From: Symsagittifera roscoffensis | Taxonomy: Eukaryota; Xenacoelomorpha; Acoela; Convolutidae | NCBI RefSeq assembly: GCF_963678635.1 | Contig: NW_026971373.1 | Location: 126,001-165,817 of the forward strand | DNA: 39,817 bases | Direction: 5' to 3' | Shown here: positions 21,047 to 29,493 of the stretch, piece after piece | Numbering within the stretch: the first letter of the stretch is position 1 | Layout of the letters: each line of letters opens with the position of its first letter | Notes under the pieces: generated by a model | Database searches by the model: none | Seen by the model: only the letters and a program-made list of their open reading frames with translations | What the model was told of the DNA's origin: nothing | Translations under genes and position numbers: made by a program

Positions 21047-21712
21047 TCACAATTGATTGTTCTTTTGTACGTCTATTACGCGAGACACTTTCTTCGCTGG
21101 CATCTTCTGTATTCTTCTCTCTGGGGCCTTCGAGCTCCCCATGAGTGGCGTCACGTCACTTATCCCCTGTCTGATCACGGTCTGGGAGAGTCGTACTCTG
21201 CCCGTGTCGTCGATCGTTCCATAGGGTGCAGTCACCCCGGAACCTGGCGCATTCTTGTTGGCGACCAGTCGTCCAGCTGTCGCTATCAGCTTCCTCACCG
21301 TTTGTTCCACGACGGGGTCACCCAAGGTGTCACTAGGGTCCGGGATTGCCACTCGATCTGTCGCTGTCGGGAGCCGTGTCTCAGTTGTCTGACTCATTTC
21401 TCGAGGCGTCAAGAGCTCCATCGGGGACTGCCCACGAGGAATACTCCTTGCAGGTATCACTTTCTCCACGGCCGTTGTCAACGCCATCTGTTCCGATCGC
21501 TCCTTGTAGTCCTGCCTCAAGCGCTCAATTTCTTGACCCTGCTTTTTGTTGCAGTCTTCGAACAATCTTTTCCACATGTCCCGATCTTCCTCCGTAATGA
21601 GCATGGTTTTGGTCATCTCGTCCAGCTCCCTTTTCTTCCTTTCCAGTTCATCCTTCATCCCATCCAGATCTTGCATGGTTTGGTTCGTCTGAACCTTTTG
21701 TCCTACTTTCAC
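21047..21712 (-). pseudogene. Coiled-coil segment leading into the SGNH domain
   Basis: This 221-codon frame begins as a continuation of the upstream 159-codon frame; the two overlap by 4 bp in different frames, so one frameshift probably separates them. Residues about 15-80 are a strongly charged coiled coil (KDELERKKRELDEMTKTM, then QEIERLRQDYKERSEQM). The rest is a low-complexity linker rich in Thr and Pro (ARSIPRGQSPMELLTPREM) with basic patches near the end (KAPERRIQKMPAKKVSRVI). It ends at a TGA, after which the same frame runs directly into the SGNH domain, so the stop looks secondary. The coiled coil suggests an oligomerising, Gag-like or LINE-ORF1-like protein. Confidence 0.62.
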
Positions 21713-22188
21713 CTCTTTGGTGGCACAGCTGCTCTCAGTGGTGAACCAGACGAGGCAGCCTCGTTGTTCATCTCCTGATGCATTCTCGTCAGCCCAGGTT
21801 TGGGCTTGGAGGGCATAGGCATTTCACTTGGTTGGTAAGTCCTAGAACTTCCCAATCCAGGCTCATTGGCCAAGTCACTCCCTGAGAGAGCCCCGTTTCT
21901 CCACCTCATCACTCTCATGTTCGGGTGGTCTAGTACTCCCCTCTCTCCATATGCTGCCATCAACAGGACTTCCGTGGGGCGGTCCCCACGGTTGTCATGC
22001 CCCAAGATGTTGATCAGGGCAGTCAGCAACATGACTACCTCTGGGTCCTCCAGAGCAAAGTCTCGATCCATCAGCCGACGATAGATCGCATCTATCATCG
22101 GTCCTACGTATGCCTCTGTCAGGTCCATCAATTCATCCAAGTTGAAATTCTCCATACTGTTCTTCAGATTCGATTCGATTTGATTCAA
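21709..22188 (-). CDS. N-terminal helical, gag-like segment of the SGNH ORF
   Basis: A 159-codon frame starting with ATG at 22188 (MNQIESNL...), with a second in-frame ATG twelve codons on (MENFNLDELMDLTEA). The first 60 residues are predicted helical (LTEAYVGPMIDAIYRRLMDR and VVMLLTALINILGHD), followed by a Ser/Pro-rich linker (SEMPMPSKPKPGLTRM). No signal peptide or membrane segment is visible. It most likely formed one protein with the next two segments: helical N-domain, coiled coil, SGNH hydrolase. It starts 409 bp after the end of the macro-like ORF on the same strand. An accessory protein encoded after pol, or the gag of a second nested element, are the two readings. Confidence 0.58.
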   Translation of the reverse strand: MNQIESNLKNSMENFNLDELMDLTEAYVGPMIDAIYRRLMDRDFALEDPEVVMLLTALINILGHDNRGDRPTEVLLMAAYGERGVLDHPNMRVMRWRNGALSGSDLANEPGLGSSRTYQPSEMPMPSKPKPGLTRMHQEMNNEAASSGSPLRAAVPPKR

Positions 22189-22596
22189 AGGTTTGACTCA
22201 AGTGAGTAATTAAATGATCAATCAGGATCTAGAAAAGAAGTCACGAACATCACACTTGTCAGTTTCACCTCAACATATATCGTTAAAATTTATTTAAAAA
22301 CAGTCAGATAAGAAGATTTTTTTCCTAAAATTTATTAAAATCAATCTGTCTCTAAAATTTTGGAATCCGACCTAAGATTGGACAGTCCAAACTTTGGATC
22401 TATATCTAAGATCGTCATTCAGTTGTTCATGGTCACTAACCCCTTCTTACCCACGATCTTAATAACATAACACATAACATAACATAACACACATATCACA
22501 CATTACATACATTACATCCAACTTAGTCTTTTAGCCTAACACCCTCAGCCTATACTTAAGTAATATTTCTTATGTAAATATACTTGTATATTAGTA
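22189..22596. other. Spacer between the macro-like ORF and the SGNH ORF, with simple repeat
   Basis: There is no open frame of note. An AACATA/ACACATA-type simple repeat occupies about 22461-22520. AATAAA-type signals on the minus strand lie near 22290 and 22340. No TGTAACA-type LTR end was found, and it is not similar to the LTRs at 4923 and 18950. It could be an intergenic leader, or hide an unrelated degenerate LTR. Confidence 0.45.
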
Positions 22597-23359
22597 TCAG
22601 AGAATATCACGTGTACAAGCGCATACAATTCCCGAGGGTGCAGTCATCCTCTGTTTGGATCGTACACCGGAAGCGAGGAAGTCTATCAACCTCGTCAAGG
22701 ACAAGACTAGGTTCTCTGGGTCTACGTGTTGCTTCTCCGTCGCCCTCGTCACCAAGAAGCATAGATAATTTCTCGGTATCTGGTACGCCGCCGGAGGTAA
22801 GGCTGCTACGCCCCCTACTCCTGGTCGTTGCTTCCAAATGAACTCTATGTTTTTATATTCTCTCTTAAAATCTGCCGCTAACGCTGTCCTAAAACTCATG
22901 TCTGCTGTGATTGCTGTCGCACATGTTCTATTTGTGAGTATAAAATCACTGTCTGTTAGTATTATGTTACTTGAATAATCATTTGGTAAGTTAAAATGTG
23001 ACTCAACTACCCTCCCTATGTCAGGTTTCTTAGGTTCTTTGCCTGTTTCTGCTTCTAAGTCTCGTCTTTCTCTTGCTACTCTTAATTTTTTTATTACCAA
23101 GTTTTCAGTTTGGTAAGTCCTACCCCCACTCCCGGACAAAAATATCCATCGACGTCCCCGTCGATCGCATACCGGGTATCAAGTCGAGGTTAGAAGCTGG
23201 AATGAGTAGTTGTCTTTCCTGGGCAGCCCAGGAAGGATCATCTCGTTCGGTTTTGATGGATTTTATGCTTTCACGATCTACGTCTTGAATCGTGACGCTT
23301 GTCTCCTCTGGGTCCGAGGTCATTTCGTTCAGCCACTCTAAGACACGCAGGTTCGTCAA
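22597..23359 (-). pseudogene. Macro-domain-like C-terminal extension / ORF after integrase
   Basis: Macro domains bind or hydrolyse ADP-ribose. The segment 23359-23120 (LRVLEWLNEMTSDPEE...) is in frame with the integrase ORF after a TAA at 23369-23371. It then passes by one frameshift near 23130 into 22597-23139. The second frame shows the layout of a compact macro domain: SSNIILTDSDFILTN, TCATAITADMSFRTALAADF (where family members have a GxG or G-rich loop after the Asp/Asn strand), KQRPGVGGVAALPPAAYQI, then RNYLCFLVTRATEKQHVDPE and LVLSLTRLIDFLASG. This matches the strand-loop-helix order of Poa1-type macro domains. The assignment is by eye, not by search. It is inactivated at least by the frameshift. 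Confidence 0.5.
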
Positions 23360-23368
23360 GTCTTGTTC

Positions 23369-25657
23369 TTATGACTGCTGTTGCTCGTCGTCGAATTCCA
23401 CCTCGGGTTTCGACCGGTCGTCGACCCACTCATCATCGTGATCATCGACTATGTCAATGTCTTGTGACACAGTTATTTCTTCTAAGCCCACTATTTCTTC
23501 CACTATCTTCTTCAGATCTATCCTGTCCACTACAAAGTCGTCACCGTAAGGATTATATTTCTTTCTTGGTCTTGTCCCGTCCTTCTGACGAGTCTGTATG
23601 GAGAACGGAAGATCCGGTTCCAAGTTCTTGGGAACCTCTGTCTGTTCGGGATCCTGACAATCCTCCTCTGCGTAGCGTGAGGTTTCATCGTCCACTCCGA
23701 TCACCTCGTTTGGATCCAGGTCCAGCGGTGTATCCGTTCCTTCCTCCATGACTTCGTTTCCATCGTTCTTCTCCCTGGTGCCCTTTTCATTGACCTCACA
23801 AGCAGGATCCATCATTAGATAATCCCCTTCTTCCATGTCTGCAGGTATACACCAGTCTTCTGTCGATGGATTGTGTGGCTTGATGTTCTCATAGTGGGCG
23901 GCTCGGCCAGTAATCAGTCTATAAAAGCGTCCCTCCTGGTGCACCTCTGTAATCATGAAGGGTCCCCTCCACTTTTTTAGGAGCTTTTTCGTCCCTTTCG
24001 GTGGTATAACGTTCTGAAATACCCATACGTAGTCTCCCACCGAGTAAGCTTTTGGACCAGCTGCTTTCTTGTCAAATTTTTTCCTCTGCCTTGCCTGTGC
24101 TTGCTGAGTATTGCGTCTACACAGATCGTTCAATTCCTGCTTACGTCTGACCACATCCCTCACGTAGACCTGTGGAGACGTTTTCTTTCCCTCATATTCT
24201 GGGTTGAAAAAGCTTAAGGGTAAAGACTTTTCGTGTCCAGTTAGCATCATGTGTGGACTGACTCCGGTGGTGGAGTGTTGCGTGCTGTTATATGCTCCCA
24301 TCACCTGCGGAAGGTATCTGTCCCACTCGGTCATGTACCTGGAACAATATACTCTCAGCATCGACACTAACGTCCTATTCTGTCTTTCCACTAAGCCATT
24401 CGTCTGAGGGTGGTATGTCATGGAGTGAGCCTGAGCAACCTGTGAGCGTCTCATAAGCACTTTCGTAAGCATTCCTACGAAAGCTGTTCCACTATCTGGT
24501 TGAAACGTCATCGGACAACTATGTCTCGCTATCCACGTATTGATCAGGTGGTCGCATGTCTCTTGCGCCGAGGCAGTTATGCAGGGCACGGCCTCTGCAT
24601 ACTTCATGAAGTGATCTATCATGACCAGGACTTGGTTATAACCGCTGTCTGTCATGGATAGTTTTTGGTGATCTATCTGCACCACCTCGTTGAATTCAGA
24701 TGACTCGATCGATTGTAAAGCAAATCGCAACTTCCTTGGATCATTGACCTGTTGGAATGACAGACAAGCTGTTACCCACTTCTCGCATGCCTTTTTCATT
24801 CCAGGCCACTCGAAGCGCTTCAGGATCCTCTGATATACCTTATCGATCCCCTGATGGCCCATCTGATCATGCGACCTGAATAGTAGTTCTGTCTGATAGA
24901 GATGCGGTAACACTATCGCGTTATACTTGTATAGGACTCTGTCTTCTTCTCTTCTTTTACAAGCCACAATCCCGTCCTTGTTAAAATATAACCTCCTTTC
25001 CTTCTGCATGAAGTACTGTCTCAGGATACGATAACTATCTTCCTCGAGGTCCCCTTTATCCGGAGAACCATTCTCGATCCACCTTTTCAGGTTGCCTGTC
25101 ATGCGATCATTTCTCTGCGCCCTGAGAAGATCCGAGAGTCTGTATCTCGCCTTCAAGTACGTCTTCATGACCCTCATCTGACTATTCAGCTCATTGGGCT
25201 GGTGCGTGTCTTCTTCCATCTTAACGCACCAAATCTTCGCCAGCGGCTGTGTTTCTTGCTTGAACGGCTGAAGATCAGTCCTGACTACCTCTTTTTGTGG
25301 CAACAGACTTATCGAACGTTTCGATACCGCTATTGTCTCCAAATCATCCGCTGCGTTGTCAAAGACTCTTTCGCTTGGTATAAGGTAGCGATCACTGTCA
25401 GGATCCTGGTACACCTCTCTGTCCAGATCCCTTGCCCGAGTTTCCACTAGTAGTGTGTGGATCGCTAGCTCGGACAGTTCTGATCCCGAGCCCGAGTTCC
25501 TGTCTGAATAGGTGTCAATTCCTGAGTTTTGGGAGTTGTCATCTGTTGAAGAGTTTGTGATGGAGTCTGCCCGCTCTTCCAGGTCATGCCTGTGCCTTCT
25601 TCGCATCCATCTGAACTCCCCGGACAAAAACCTTGTTCTCCAGGTCCTGTCTCTCAT
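23369..25657 (-). pseudogene. Ty3/gypsy integrase region of pol
   Basis: Integrase inserts the retroelement cDNA. This is the longest open frame in the window (762 codons, minus). The N-terminal 230 residues are an acidic linker (with RTRFLSGEF at its start). The zinc finger has HDQMGHQG and ACEKWVTACLSF: the last ligand of the expected HHCC set is Phe. The core follows with VVQIDHQKL (Asp), FQPDSGTAF (Asp) and LVERQNRT (Glu), with 35 residues between the second Asp and Glu. A GPF/Y module (KKWRGPFMITEVHQEGRFY) follows at about residues 575-610, then an acidic tail ending EFDDEQQQS at a TAA, after which the frame continues open. The missing Cys and truncated context make activity unlikely. 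Confidence 0.9.
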
Positions 25658-26273
25658 CAGGAATTTTTTCCTCTATCTCAGACTCCCCGGACAAACTTTC
25701 TTGTCCCGGGTGTTGATCTTGTGCTCGCTGACTCTTCTCATTGTTCATCTCCCCGGACAAACAGTCTTGCAGCAGGTTTTGTTCTACCTTCTCACCTTCT
25801 TTATCCTGGTCCACGAAGGTAACGGTTTTCCTTCGCGTACTGCTTCCCTTTTCTTTCCGTCCGTAAGAAGTACTGGTTAAAACCTCGTGGGGTATTGAGG
25901 ATACTAGTTGCTGAATTATTGTCCTACAATCCCTCTCGTTCTCTTCGTGCTGTCGTCTGGACGGCATGATCTTCACCTTCTCACTGACTGTTAGCGATGC
26001 CACTGCTGCTGTCCACTCGGGGTCATCTCTGGCCACTTCTCTTTCTAACAATCCACCCAGCATCCGATTCACTTGCGGTGTGACCTGCACCGTTTTATCC
26101 AATAATGAGAGGCTGTTTATGTTCATGCGAGAGAGTTCTTGCTGAACCAGATTCGAGCGCAGCAACAGATCCAAGGGGACCGGGTCCTCCCTGGATAGGA
26201 TTCTATCTCGGCGGCTTTCTCTACAGGTAACTCGGGGTGTCCTGGAATTGGATGTCCAGACTTGTCCAACCAT
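25584..26273 (-). pseudogene. Pol linker between RNase H and integrase, with LSGE repeats
   Basis: A 229-codon frame without known catalytic motifs. It contains hydrophobic/helical stretches (LLLRSNLVQQELSRMNINSL, RMLGGLLEREVA) and a basic patch (RKEKGSSTRRKTV). Near the end are two LSGE tetrapeptides (QDCLSGEMN, QESLSGESE). A third, RTRFLSGEF, is in the integrase frame that overlaps at 25584-25657, so a frameshift near 25625 (T-run in AAGGTTTTTGTCC) separates two parts of one polyprotein. The upstream end overlaps the RNase H frame at 26123-26273, marking another frameshift. Confidence 0.72.
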
Positions 26274-26937
26274 CTCGTTAAGGGAAACGCTTCATAGGTT
26301 TCTTTGTCCAGAAACGAGAATCCCTCCTTTATTTCTGCCTGATTGGCCTGCTTCTGCTCCAATCGTTCATAGAACTCAGTTTTCTTGCTGAGGCTATCAG
26401 CATTCTGGTGTTGGTCACGCATCCTGTGTTCGATTATCATAAGGTAGCCATCCAATCTTACTATCCATCTACCAATATAAATCTGATCCATCGAGTAGGT
26501 CTTCAACCAGGATAACGCTCTGTTTTCCACGCGTAACTTGAAGGGAGCGCTCCCCAAGTATGCACGGTACTTTTCCACGAAAGTGACTACTGCAAACATT
26601 GCTGCCGTATTCCTGAGATGGCTACTACCGATGCGTCTGTATCAAGAACATACATGCCCTTTTCTGTAGGCATGCCTAGCACTGCCGCTTCGCACAGTTC
26701 CCGCTTTATGTTCTCGAAGGCAACTTCTGCTTCATCATTCCATTCGAACCTCTTCCCTTTATTGCGCATCAGCTTCTGCATCGGATACACCTTGTCCGCA
26801 TATCCTTTTATGAACTCGCGGTAGTAGTTGGCAAGCCCTAGGAAGCTCAGGAGCTGTGTGTCCGTTCTGGGAGCTTTCCATGTCAACACTGCTTCCACTG
26901 CTTCCGGGTCCGACCTCACACCATGCCTATCCACCAT
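26123..26937 (-). pseudogene. RNase H and RT thumb/connection of pol, with internal deletion
   Basis: The frame 26937-26587 carries the end of RT and the start of RNase H: WKAPRTDTQLLSFLGLANYY, then YVLDTDASVVAISGI with the first RNase H Asp (DTDAS). The frame then breaks; 26599-26123 resumes at MFAVVTFVEKYRAYLGSAPF, RVENRALSWL and MRDQHQNADSLSKK (late RNase H with the HxxADxLSR-type end). The expected middle of the domain, with its second catalytic acidic residue, is missing at about 26590-26600, so this is a deletion plus frame change. RNase H would remove RNA from the RNA-DNA hybrid. It cannot be active here. Confidence 0.85.
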
Positions 26938-26940
26938 TCT

Positions 26941-27410
26941 TCACAGGTAATTGATTGAATCCCTAAGGATTTCACATTTCGATGGTTTGCATTTCAAGCC
27001 TGCTCTTTTCATGCATCCAAAGACCTCATCGAGCCTATCAATGTGGTCCTCCAAGGTCGGTGTCGCTATGACTACTTCATCCACGTAACACATCACGAGA
27101 TTCCCGTACTTCTTGGTCACTCCCGTCAAAGCCTGAGCCATCAGTCTTTGAAAAGTGGCCGTTGCTTTGCACAAGCCGAAGGGCATCCTCTTCCACTGGT
27201 ACAATCCCAATTCGCACGCCAATCCGGTTTTCTCTCTATCCTTCTTCCGCAGAGGGACCTGCCAGAAGGCAGAACCCAAGTCCTCGCGCCTTCTCTGTGC
27301 GGAACGGCACCTTCTTCTAGTTCAATTTCGTGTTCGACGAAGTTACAGCAACCGATATCCGCCTTATGTTTTGAAAAAAAATCTGCGTTCTGATTAAGGA
27401 GGTCCCGCAA
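26941..27410 (-). pseudogene. Reverse transcriptase of pol, with deletion and YVDE active site
   Basis: The frame 27410-27141 begins upstream of RT with FSKHKADIGCCNFVEHEIEL and PHREGAR, then goes out of frame. The RT palm resumes at EDLGSAFWQVPL (motif A Asp kept) in the frame 27279-26941, then ELGLYQWKRMPFGLCKATATFQ (motif B region) and LVMCYVDEVVIATPTLEDH (motif C). Motif C has YVDE where the family has YVDD, so the second metal-binding Asp is Glu. The fingers between PHREGAR and motif A are absent, a deletion of the order of 200-250 bp judged from usual RT spacing. It is followed by the RT thumb region across one more frame change at about 26940. Confidence 0.9.
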
Positions 27411-27481
27411 TTTTTCGAAATCTCCCTCACCTATTTTCCTTTTTAAATGTTATATCTCTGGCAAAATCGGTTTGTCAGATT

Positions 27482-28252
27482 CTAGTTCATATGACGAGGG
27501 GCGTTCCGTAAATTCGAGCAGCTTGATAAGCCGTCGTCCGTTTCGGATTTCATTGAAAACAATTTATGAATAGATTTTAATTCATTAATCCTCTTTAAAA
27601 TTTTATCTTTATTGGCATGATAAGGACAGTCTTTCACATTACGTTTCCTCAAGTTTTGTGTCTCCTCATAGTCGGTCCTCATCGGCAAAGCGTAACCAAG
27701 CTTCTTTCCACGCTGGATTGAAACCGTGGTGTCCAGTGTGTTCTATAACTCACTGACACACAGTCCGTTTCGCGTTACTGAGTAGCTCCGGCCTAAAATC
27801 ACCGAACTCTGAATATTTGGATTCGGTACCAGACAAACCTGTTTACTATCGCTTAACAAATTTAAATTTATCATTCTAAAAATTGCCACCACAGCTTGTC
27901 CTGGCTGTAGTTTTACTTTTCTATCTAAAAAAATTTGTACCTTGTTTTCGTCTGTTATTATCCTATTAATTGGTTTCTTAACATACTTCCGGTCCGTGTT
28001 TCTAATCCGCATCAGACCGTTGTTCAAGTCAATCATCACGTCAAATTCCTGACAAAATCTCTGCCCAAGATGAATTGGTCGGCGTCGTCCAAATTCTCTA
28101 CCACCAGGAAGCTCATCCAAAGATCCCGTCCTCCCATGTGGAGGACCGTTATTGGTGTTCTTCCGGCTACGTAAATAGCTCCTCGATTGGCGGCGGCCAG
28201 TCGGAGATTCGTTGGAATTAGATCTTCCCTCGTGAAGCCCATTCTTTCCCAA
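27482..28252 (-). pseudogene. Pol segment between protease and RT
   Basis: The frame 28252-27743 is first out of frame with the protease, then becomes the continuation of it after about 28045: FDVMIDLNNGLMRIRN, KVKLQPGQAVVAIFRM and SSVILGRSYSVTRNGLCVSEL. It ends at a stop and continues as 27688-27482 (MPMRTDYEETQNLRKRNVKD, ILKRINELKSIHKLFS). This is the beta-rich domain and spacer that normally joins protease and RT in this clade. No catalytic motif belongs here. Two frame changes and a stop break it. Confidence 0.72.
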
Positions 28253-29229
28253 GTTTTTATCGGCATCACACTCACTACCGCTCCTGTGTCCAGGAGCCCT
28301 GTGACTCCGATTTTCCTTCCGTTGGTGTCGAGCAGATGTGCCGTCACATCTGCTTCATACCCAATGTGTACTGCATCTTGTTCCATCATGGCGTCATGGC
28401 CTATCCTGCGGACTTTGAGTTCCTCGTCACCCAAATAGATCTGTTCCATTTGGTCACTATCTGTCGTTACATAAGTCCTAGTGTAGATACTGATCCCATC
28501 CACGTTCAGCATCACTTGATACGGCCCATAGACCTCCAGGTAGCGTCCATGAAGTTTCTTCATACGAGGGCCACCCGTTGTTAGTAGTGCTCGCACAGCT
28601 CTCGACTCAGTGCGTGGCTCCACCTGCCTCAGATAATGTGCACATGTGTCCAAATGCATCAAAGTGAACTCGGATGGTTCACTCAGATTTCTGATTACCT
28701 GGTTTCCATCCACTGAGACTATCGACTGTACCTTGCTTCCTTGTGGCACCATGCCGAACCTCTGACCGGAGATCACATTAAGTTTCATGCTCAAACTGCA
28801 TGGTGCTTTAGTCTCCTCGACCTCCGTTGCTTCGAAGGTATTCAGTTGCTCCTGTAGTTTCTCATTCTCCAGTTCAAGTTTCACGTTTTGTTCGATCTCT
28901 TTCGTCACCAGTTCCTGTTGCACTCTATTTAGAGCATCCCTCGCGGCTGGCCTAAAATCAAACTTGAAGTCATCGACCGCAGTTGCTGGTTCCGGTTCAC
29001 TTGTCTCTTCAGTTACCGCTTGCATTTTCTTCGCCGCCAGCTCTTGAGGTTTGTCTTTTCTGCGTGCCTCCGCTTCACTCAACAGGCGAGCCTTGCTGGC
29101 TTTCACTCCTGACAAAGCATCTTCATGCCTTGGATCTTTGATGTCTGCCACTGCATCCCAGAATTGCGGACAATCTGATTTAAAATGACCTTCCAAGTTG
29201 CAAAAGAAACAACTCGGGCCGAATTTCTG
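28036..29229 (-). pseudogene. Gag nucleocapsid zinc knuckle and aspartic protease, 5'-truncated
   Basis: The open frame (29256-28036, 406 codons) starts in Polinton sequence: its first ten codons come from across the junction at 29229. The retroelement part starts with a CCHC knuckle CFFCNLEGHFKSDC (CX2CX4HX4C), which binds genomic RNA. Then come a charged region, a coiled coil (KEIEQNVKLELENEKLQEQL) and the protease: GLLDTGAVVSVMP at about residue 321 has the catalytic DTG-type triad, and FILGRDF has the conserved late motif. The frame is lost at FVRNLT near 28045. Gag upstream of the knuckle is missing. Confidence 0.9.
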
Positions 29230-29481
29230 TACAGTAAACCTAAGAAAGGGATACATACTACAATTTACAGATGAAACTTTTGAAATTTTGGTCGTATCTA
29301 CAAAAAGCCTCCTACATACATCATCAAAAACCTCGACAAAGAACTTATAGGAAAATTGTTATAAAAAACATCTGCAGAAATGTTCAGATAAAGATAAATC
29401 ATTTTTTAAACTAAATTTCCATCTATCAGTTGTCATGGTTTTTTTTTTACTATCGAGCTAGTTTTTAACGCTTGTTTTAAC
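29229..29481 (+). mobile_element. Short Polinton fragment (capsid-type gene A, 5' segment) at the retroelement junction
   Basis: Matches the start of the same segment at 16644, 18630 and 32224 (AGTAAACCTA.GAAAGGGATACA through AACGCTTGTTTTAA). It ends near 29480, where AACGCTTG is repeated and copy 3 begins at GACACGGGTCCGTC. Because 18630-18880 already carries this segment on the other side of the retroelement, the block is not a simple insertion between matching flanks. Confidence 0.75.
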
Positions 29482-29493
29482 ATTTTTTAACGC

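Larger units (their letters stand above)
18950..29229 (-). mobile_element. Ty3/gypsy (Cer1-like) retroelement block, 5'-truncated, with extra domains after integrase
   Basis: In minus orientation the order is: nucleocapsid knuckle, protease, RT, RNase H, long linker, integrase with GPF/Y module, macro-like ORF, coiled coil plus SGNH ORF, LTR. PR-RT-RH-IN order and the GPF/Y module identify Ty3/gypsy. The 5' LTR and most of gag are missing: homology stops at 29229, where Polinton sequence begins. It is inactivated by deletions in RT and RNase H, catalytic-residue changes (YVDE; Cys to Phe in the integrase finger) and frameshifts. No LTR-like sequence is evident between pol and the SGNH ORF, which favours one large element, but a nested second element is not excluded. 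Confidence 0.7.

Noticed and set aside
20365-22188. CR1-type LINE ORF1 as the source of the coiled coil and SGNH domain
   Set aside because: No LINE endonuclease or RT and no 3' tail repeats nearby; kept only as an alternative.
22189-22596. Spacer as a 400-bp LTR with primer-binding site
   Set aside because: No matching second copy in the window, no TG...CA ends that fit both flanks, and no convincing tRNA-complementary site next to the gag-like start.
20369-29047. Long plus-strand open frames such as 20963-21778, 23299-23751 and 25512-25880 opposite the retroelement genes
   Set aside because: They are antisense shadows of pol and the SGNH ORF; they have no domain motifs, and the opposite strand carries clear catalytic motifs.
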